Shown: piece after piece, positions 59,232 through 64,000 of the stretch
Layout of the letters: each line of letters begins with the position of its first letter
How positions within the stretch are numbered: position 1 is the stretch's first letter
DNA from: Anaeramoeba flamelloides
Taxonomy: Eukaryota > Metamonada > Anaeramoebidae
DNA: 64,000 nucleotides
Reading direction: 5' to 3'
NCBI GenBank assembly: GCA_027625915.1
Contig: JANTQA010000057.1
Span: 2,604,001 to 2,668,000 of the forward strand
Made by a program: the position numbers and the translations under genes
Notes under the pieces: model-generated
Told to the model about the DNA's origin: nothing
Databases searched by the model: none
What the model saw: only the letters and a program-made list of their open reading frames with translations

Positions 59232-60080
59232 CCCTTAGAACCCTGTATTTGCCAAAATTTCATCAAGTTTAAAAGAAAAGATTCAAAATGATATCCAAAA
59301 ATTAATATATTTATTTTCTTACTTGTCTTTAATCCAGATTTTCATTAAAATAAATCATCAAAATAGTTCAAAAATAAAGTAATAGTTATACTATTGTATT
59401 TTTTTTTTTTTGTATTTTATTATGATATTGGAAAAAATAATAATAATAATTTATTTTTAGATTTTTTTTAAAGAGTTTGATTTTTTTTTTTAATTGTTTA
59501 TAAATAATATTTTTCTTACAATAATAATAATTAAAAATCCAATACATTGATTTATTTTAAAAAAAATCAAATAAAGTAGATAATTTTATGATAAAACAAA
59601 TAAATAAAAATAATTATTTGAGAGAAAATAACAGTTTTATTTTATCATAGATAAAAGTTTAATAAATATTAAATCAAGAAAAATATAAAATTTCTTACAT
59701 TTAGGTACAAATTAAAAGTTTAATTTGAATAATTTTCAAAAAAATCAATTTAAACAAGAAGTAATTACTTATAAAAAAAACAAAAAAAAATATTATATAA
59801 TTTCATTTATAATATTGGAATTTAGAAAATAAAATATTTTTGAATAGATAAAGTAATCAACACTAAATAGTTTAAAACAAATTAAATAACTTTTAAATAT
59901 TATTCAAAGATAATAAAAAAATCTAAGAAACGAAGAAATAATATTTTTGTTAATTTTATTATTAGAAAAAAATTGAAAAAAATCTTTTTAAAAATTGATT
60001 CTTTATTAACTTTTAACCAAAAACCAATATATAACATAAAATTTTCTCTGAAAAAGTACCTAAACTGTTTTATGGAAAAT
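57858..60080. other. AT-rich intergenic DNA between the RasGAP-like gene and the Rab gene
   Basis: No convincing gene. It contains an (AC)n(TA)n microsatellite at 59180-59232; the open frame across it is an artefact of the repeat. Confidence 0.5.
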
Positions 60081-60308
60081 ACTATTTGTTGAAAAATAAA
60101 TTGAACTAAATGTTCATACAGTATTCAAATATAATTGTTTTAGAGATCATACCAATAATTGACATTCTTTCATTTATTAAAATCAGTTGTATTCTTGTTT
60201 TCCTTCTAGAATTGCAAAATTTGGTAGTTGAAAGGAATCTTGTTATTTAGATTTTATTGGAAAGTCAAATGAAAATTTTGATACCTTTAGTATGTAAATA
60301 ACGGTAAT
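60081..60308. mobile_element. MITE family E, copy 3
   Basis: Left end ACTATTTGTTGAAAAATAAA; right end with GGAAAGTCAAATGAAAATTT followed by AACGGTAATAT. It abuts the next copy. Confidence 0.55.
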
Positions 60309-60526
60309 ATTTATTGTAAAAGAAATTAAACAAAATTTTTATTTAACTTTCCAAAAATATTACTTCATATAAATTAAAATAAATCATCAAAGCACCCAAT
60401 TAAAAAAGGTAAATTAATAATTTAAGTTGATTTATATAATTTTCAAATTGAAATATAACTGATTATAAAATTTTTTTTGGGAAAGCTGAATAAAAATTTT
60501 ATTTCATTTATTTTAGAACAAATAGT
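60301..60526. mobile_element. MITE family E, copy 4 (adjacent to copy 3)
   Basis: Left end with TTATTGTAAAAGAAATTAAA and ATTTAACTTTCC; right end GGGAAAGCTGAATAAAAATT then TTTTAGAACAAATAGT, an inverted match. About 225 bp, non-coding. Confidence 0.65.
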
Positions 60527-60699
60527 ATCTAGAATGAATGGCTGGGAATGTCCAAATAATTGAATAATTTTATCTAATTCGATTCATGGAATCTATTTGA
60601 ATCTTTTTCATAGGTCTTTTGAATGATTACGTTTATATGTGGTGAGATTAGTGAATCTAAATTATTCAAGAGCAAATTGAAAAAAAAATTATAAAGGTA

Positions 60700-60868
60700 G
60701 ATGTATAATTATTGGTAAAAGTTAAGGCTCCATTTTCATTTTTCTTTATTTCATTGGAGAAGTGATAAACAACTACCTGCTTCTTTGAAAAGTTTTTGTG
60801 TAAAAGGAAAAGAAAAATATAGGAAAATAGAGTGAATTGTTTTCCGATTTATTATATAAAAACCAGTA
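60700..60868. mobile_element. MITE family D, copy 4 (left end decayed)
   Basis: The right arm GTGAATTGTTTTCCGATTTA ... ACCAGT and the CAACTACCTGCTTCTTTG-like centre match other D copies; the left arm is poorly preserved. It lies about 230 bp upstream of the Rab gene start. Confidence 0.5.
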
Positions 60869-61099
60869 TTGGAATTCAAAAATCCCCTTGTTTTGAGTTT
60901 CAAATCTGTGGTTCATAAAAAAAGAGTGATTGTTTTTTCTTTTCTTGTTACAAGACAGCACCTAGTTCAGTAATCGGTGGTGTGTATCTTAGTATCATCA
61001 ATTTTGAAAGGGATACTTGTATTGTTAAAACAATTTTCAGAATTTATCTTCTCTGTTTTTTTTTTTCTCAATTTTTCATTTTTCTCGAATTTTGCTTTA

Positions 61100-62871
61100 A
61101 TGACAGATTATTCTTATATTTTTAAATATATTGTTGTTGGTGCTATGGGTGTTGGAAAGTCATCTTTACTAACAAGATTTATTGAAGATAAATGTATTTT
61201 TATCTTTTTCTTGATTTTCCTTCCTTTTTTCTTGGTTCTCTTCAAAAGTCAAAAAAATACATTTATTGTACTAAAAATTCATCAACTTACAAACCCCATA
61301 ATAAAAATTACTTTTAATAAACTCACTCACATAAATTAAATTAGTTTACCCAGAAATTAGTCATACAATTGGTGTTGAATTTGCAACAAAAATTGTTGAT
61401 ATTCTCAAAGATCGAGTGTAAATTTTTCTTTCTTTAATTTTAGAACCTTTTATTTTTTGATCTTTTAAAAGAACAACGTAACTTTACAATATAAAATTAA
61501 ATTTCCTTCAAATCGATATTTTTTGGATTCTAATTACCATGTCAATCTTTTATTAAATTACAGAAAATTACAGGTTTGGGACACAGCAGGTAATTTTGCT
61601 GTTTTAGTTTGACTTATTTCTTTGTTTTTTTGACTTTTTCAACAACTAAATTTCTCATCAAACAATAAAATCCTTTAATTTTTTCGCCTTGATCGGAAAA
61701 AAAATAAAAAACTAAAACAATACAAAACACACCACCTTTGAAATTCTTTTAAAATCAAAAGGGCAAGAAAGGTTCCGGGCTGTAACGCGATCTTATTATA
61801 GGGGAGCTTCAGCTGTTTTGCTTGTTTATGATACTTCAAGGTAATATATTTTTCTTTTTTTGTCTAATTGTTTTTCTTTTTTTTTATAATTTTATCTTTT
61901 TTTCTTACTCTTAAATATTTCAATCTTCTTTTCAGAACCACCCCATTTTAACAATTATTTTTCAAATTAACAATAGTTTTTATAAATGAATATTTGGAGT
62001 CTGAAATAGAAACTTAATACTATTTGTTGTAAAATAAATGAAATAAAATTTTCATTCAGCTTTCCCAAAAAAAGATTTTATAATTAGTTATACTGGTATT
62101 TGGATTCAAAAGGGGAAAAATTTTCACTTTATTTTACATATTTTTCATTTTTAATTTAAAAAGAGTTTTAAAAGAAGTTGGTTGTAATTTGTTGCTCTAT
62201 TAGAAAAATGTAATTGAAAAATAAGTGAAAAATTATTCCCATTTTGAATCGAAATACCGGTATTTCAATTTTTAATTCCATCAACCAGTTTAAATTATTC
62301 ATTGTCATTTTTAGAATTGGGAACTTTAATGATTTGTATTAATTCTTGAGAGGTGTGTATTTTTTGGAAAGAAGAATGAAAATTTTGATCTGTTTATTTT
62401 TCAATTAACAGTAATATTTTGATTTCTTTAAGAATTAAATTGATTCTTTGTTTTATTTTTTCCTTTCCACTCTCTCAATCTTCTTTTGATTTCTTATTCC
62501 ATAGACGAGGAACATACAATCAATTAGAAACATGGTTAAATGACGCAAAAAATTATACAGATCAAAACGTTGTCATGTTTTTAATTGGAAACAAAACAGA
62601 TATCTCTGATCGACAAGTGTCTTATGAAGAAGGACAAGACTTTGCCAAAGAAAACAATTTGGAATACATCGAAACTAGCGCAAAAACTGGTGATAATGTC
62701 GAAGACGCATTTTTACAAGCCGCTAATCATGTTTATCGGTTAGTAAAGGAAGGAAAATTAACAAGAAACGTTTCTGTTCATACAAAAAGAATTTCAAAAA
62801 AACAAATGAAATCAAATAATAATTATAAGGTTGTTGGTGAAAACTCCTCAAATAAGGGAGGCTGTTGTTAA
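61100..62871 (+). CDS. Rab GTPase, Rab14/Rab2-like, five exons
   Basis: Exons 61100-61193, 61345-61417, 61564-61589, 61762-61840, 62505-62871 (639 nt, 212 residues), all introns GT-AG. It is a membrane-traffic GTPase. Motifs: [14 protein letters not shown] start as in Rab14, G1 GAMGVGKSS, switch [10 protein letters not shown]3 [20 protein letters not shown], a Rab-specific [17 protein letters not shown] block, G4 GNKTD, G5 [14 protein letters not shown], and a C-terminal GGCC for double geranylgeranylation. Each predicted join restores conserved sequence (DK|F, DRV|K, TAG|QE, SR|RGT). Rab14 usually has GDMGVGKS; here the Asp is Ala, a position that is Ala in Ras, so activity is expected. Rab14 acts in endosome-Golgi and phagosome traffic; that role here is inferred. 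Intron 4 carries nested MITEs. Confidence 0.93.
62019..62412. mobile_element. MITE family E, copy 5, split by a family D element (intron 4 of the Rab gene)
   Basis: Left end ACTATTTGTTGTAAAATAAA with TCATTCAGCTTTCCC; right end read inward ACTGTTAATTGAAAAATAAA with TCATTCTTCTTTCC. Without the 170-bp insert (62092-62261) the length is about 224 bp, like other E copies. Confidence 0.7.
62092..62261. mobile_element. MITE family D, copy 5, nested in family E copy 5
   Basis: Left arm ACTGGTATTTGGATTCAAAA and right arm read inward ACCGGTATTTCGATTCAAAA, each followed by GGGAAAAATTTTCACTT-like sequence. Clearest D copy in the window. Confidence 0.8.
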
Positions 62872-64000
62872 ATTAATTTTTATTACTGATAAATTCAAAG
62901 AAATATCAGAAAAATTTTAATTCATTTTCAATTTGATAAATTTTTTTACACAAGTTTTGATTAATACATTATATACATTTAAATGTGAAGAAACTTTGTA
63001 AAATTTGTTTGAATTCCAAAAGATTCTTTCTCTTGAGTTGTTTTATTTGTTGAGTTAATTGATTTCAAAAATGGAAACTGAACTAAAAATTTAAAAAAAT
63101 AAATTTTAATGTCTCAGTATTTAATAAAAGAATAATAAAAAGAAAACAATTTTTTCATAATTTAAATACACACTTGTATTTGAATTCTAAATTGGAATAA
63201 TTTTTCACTTATTTTTCCTTTTTTTTTATTTTCCTTTTAGACACAGAAAGTTTTCAAAGAGGTAGGTTGTAAAGGAAGTGTACAAAAATACAATTTAAAA
63301 AAAAAAAACAAAGTTCTAAAAGAACCCAGTTTATCAAAAATTGATTTAATTTCAGAAAAAATACAATAATTATTTCGAATTTAAAAAAACTATTTAATTA
63401 ATTTATTTAAAGAACAGTACAAATCAATTATTGATTTTTTTTTTATAAAAAAATAATAGAAACAAAAACCAAACCCTTAAATTAAAAATTCTCACAAACA
63501 CCTGCTTGAAAAACTTTGAACTTATAACTTTTAACCTAAATTCATACTTTTTCATTTGATTATTGTATTAATAGAAAAATATTAACCCAAATGTAAATAT
63601 AACAGTGAGTTTGTAAAAAGTTAATATTAGATGTGACAATGCAATTTAGTATTTTTTCTCAATTTTTAAAGATTTTCAAATATATAAAACCAATTCAAAT
63701 CAATAAATCTAATAAAAATAACAAATAATAGATATTATCAAATAGATTATTTTAATCCAAAGAGTTCATTATTTATACTTGTGATATCTAGAAAAAATAT
63801 TACTTAATCTTTTAAATTAAAAGAAATTTAATAATCAAGTTAAATAAAATAAATGATCAATTTTTTTCGATCATCAAGGATTCGATATTAGAATTATTTT
63901 TATTGAATTTTAAAATGAGATTTAAAGTTTCGTGATATTTGTTTGTTGATAATTATCCAACATTACTAAAAGTGAGGTCTATTTAAAAAAAAACTAGTTT
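62872..64000. other. AT-rich DNA downstream of the Rab gene, with a D-like half element
   Basis: At about 63172 ACTTGTATTTGAATTCTAAA with TTTTTCACTTATTTTTCC matches the left arm of family D; no clear right arm. No gene seen to the window end. Confidence 0.45.

Noticed and set aside
59078-59266. Frame with a Val-Cys repeat
   Set aside because: An (AC)n(TA)n microsatellite read as codons.

Overview
The window is very AT-rich nuclear DNA from a unicellular eukaryote. Support comes from GT-AG introns (some only about 120-170 bp, some several kb), Asn/Gln/Lys-rich low-complexity proteins, a eukaryotic ribosomal protein, a prenylated Rab, RGS and RasGAP signalling proteins, and many small inverted-repeat transposons. 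TAA and TAG both act as stops, so the code looks standard. The style fits an amoeboid protist; an Anaeramoeba-like metamonad is my best guess, but that is inference only.

Layout. 1-2.6 kb (minus): the 5' part of an Aurora-like Ser/Thr kinase that runs off the left edge. 2.7-18.4 kb: no convincing gene, but a graveyard of non-autonomous DNA transposons, several flanked by TTAA and nested in one another. 18.4-19.8 kb (plus): three-exon ribosomal protein uL30 (RPL7). 24.2-27.5 kb (minus): an intronless 1107-residue secretory protein joining a vitellogenin-type lipid-transfer region to a DNA/RNA non-specific nuclease and ending in KDEL. 31.8-35.1 kb (plus): a coiled-coil RGS-DUF547 protein. 37.6-40.5 kb: a decayed LINE. 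41.3-42.2 kb (plus): a PfkB-type sugar kinase. 46.1-57.9 kb (minus): one six-exon gene, reconstructed here, encoding a CH-coiled coil-RasGAP/IQGAP-like-PH protein. 61.1-62.9 kb (plus): a five-exon Rab14-like GTPase.

The genes form no operon or pathway. Four of them (Aurora-like kinase, RGS protein, RasGAP-like protein, Rab) belong to signalling, cytoskeleton or membrane traffic, as is common in amoeboid protists. Repeats fill most of the space between genes and the two largest introns. I recognise about ten repeat families by comparing copies inside the window: TTAA-flanked elements (four terminal sequences), a 470-bp element, a 458-bp element with about 60-bp terminal inverted repeats, two 165-260-bp families with inverted ends, three LINE copies, and clusters of perfect-stem hairpins.

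The most interesting objects are the ER-retained vitellogenin-nuclease chimera, the RasGAP-like protein that lacks an arginine finger, the RGS-DUF547 fusion, and the TTAA element families that share GGGA-like ends.
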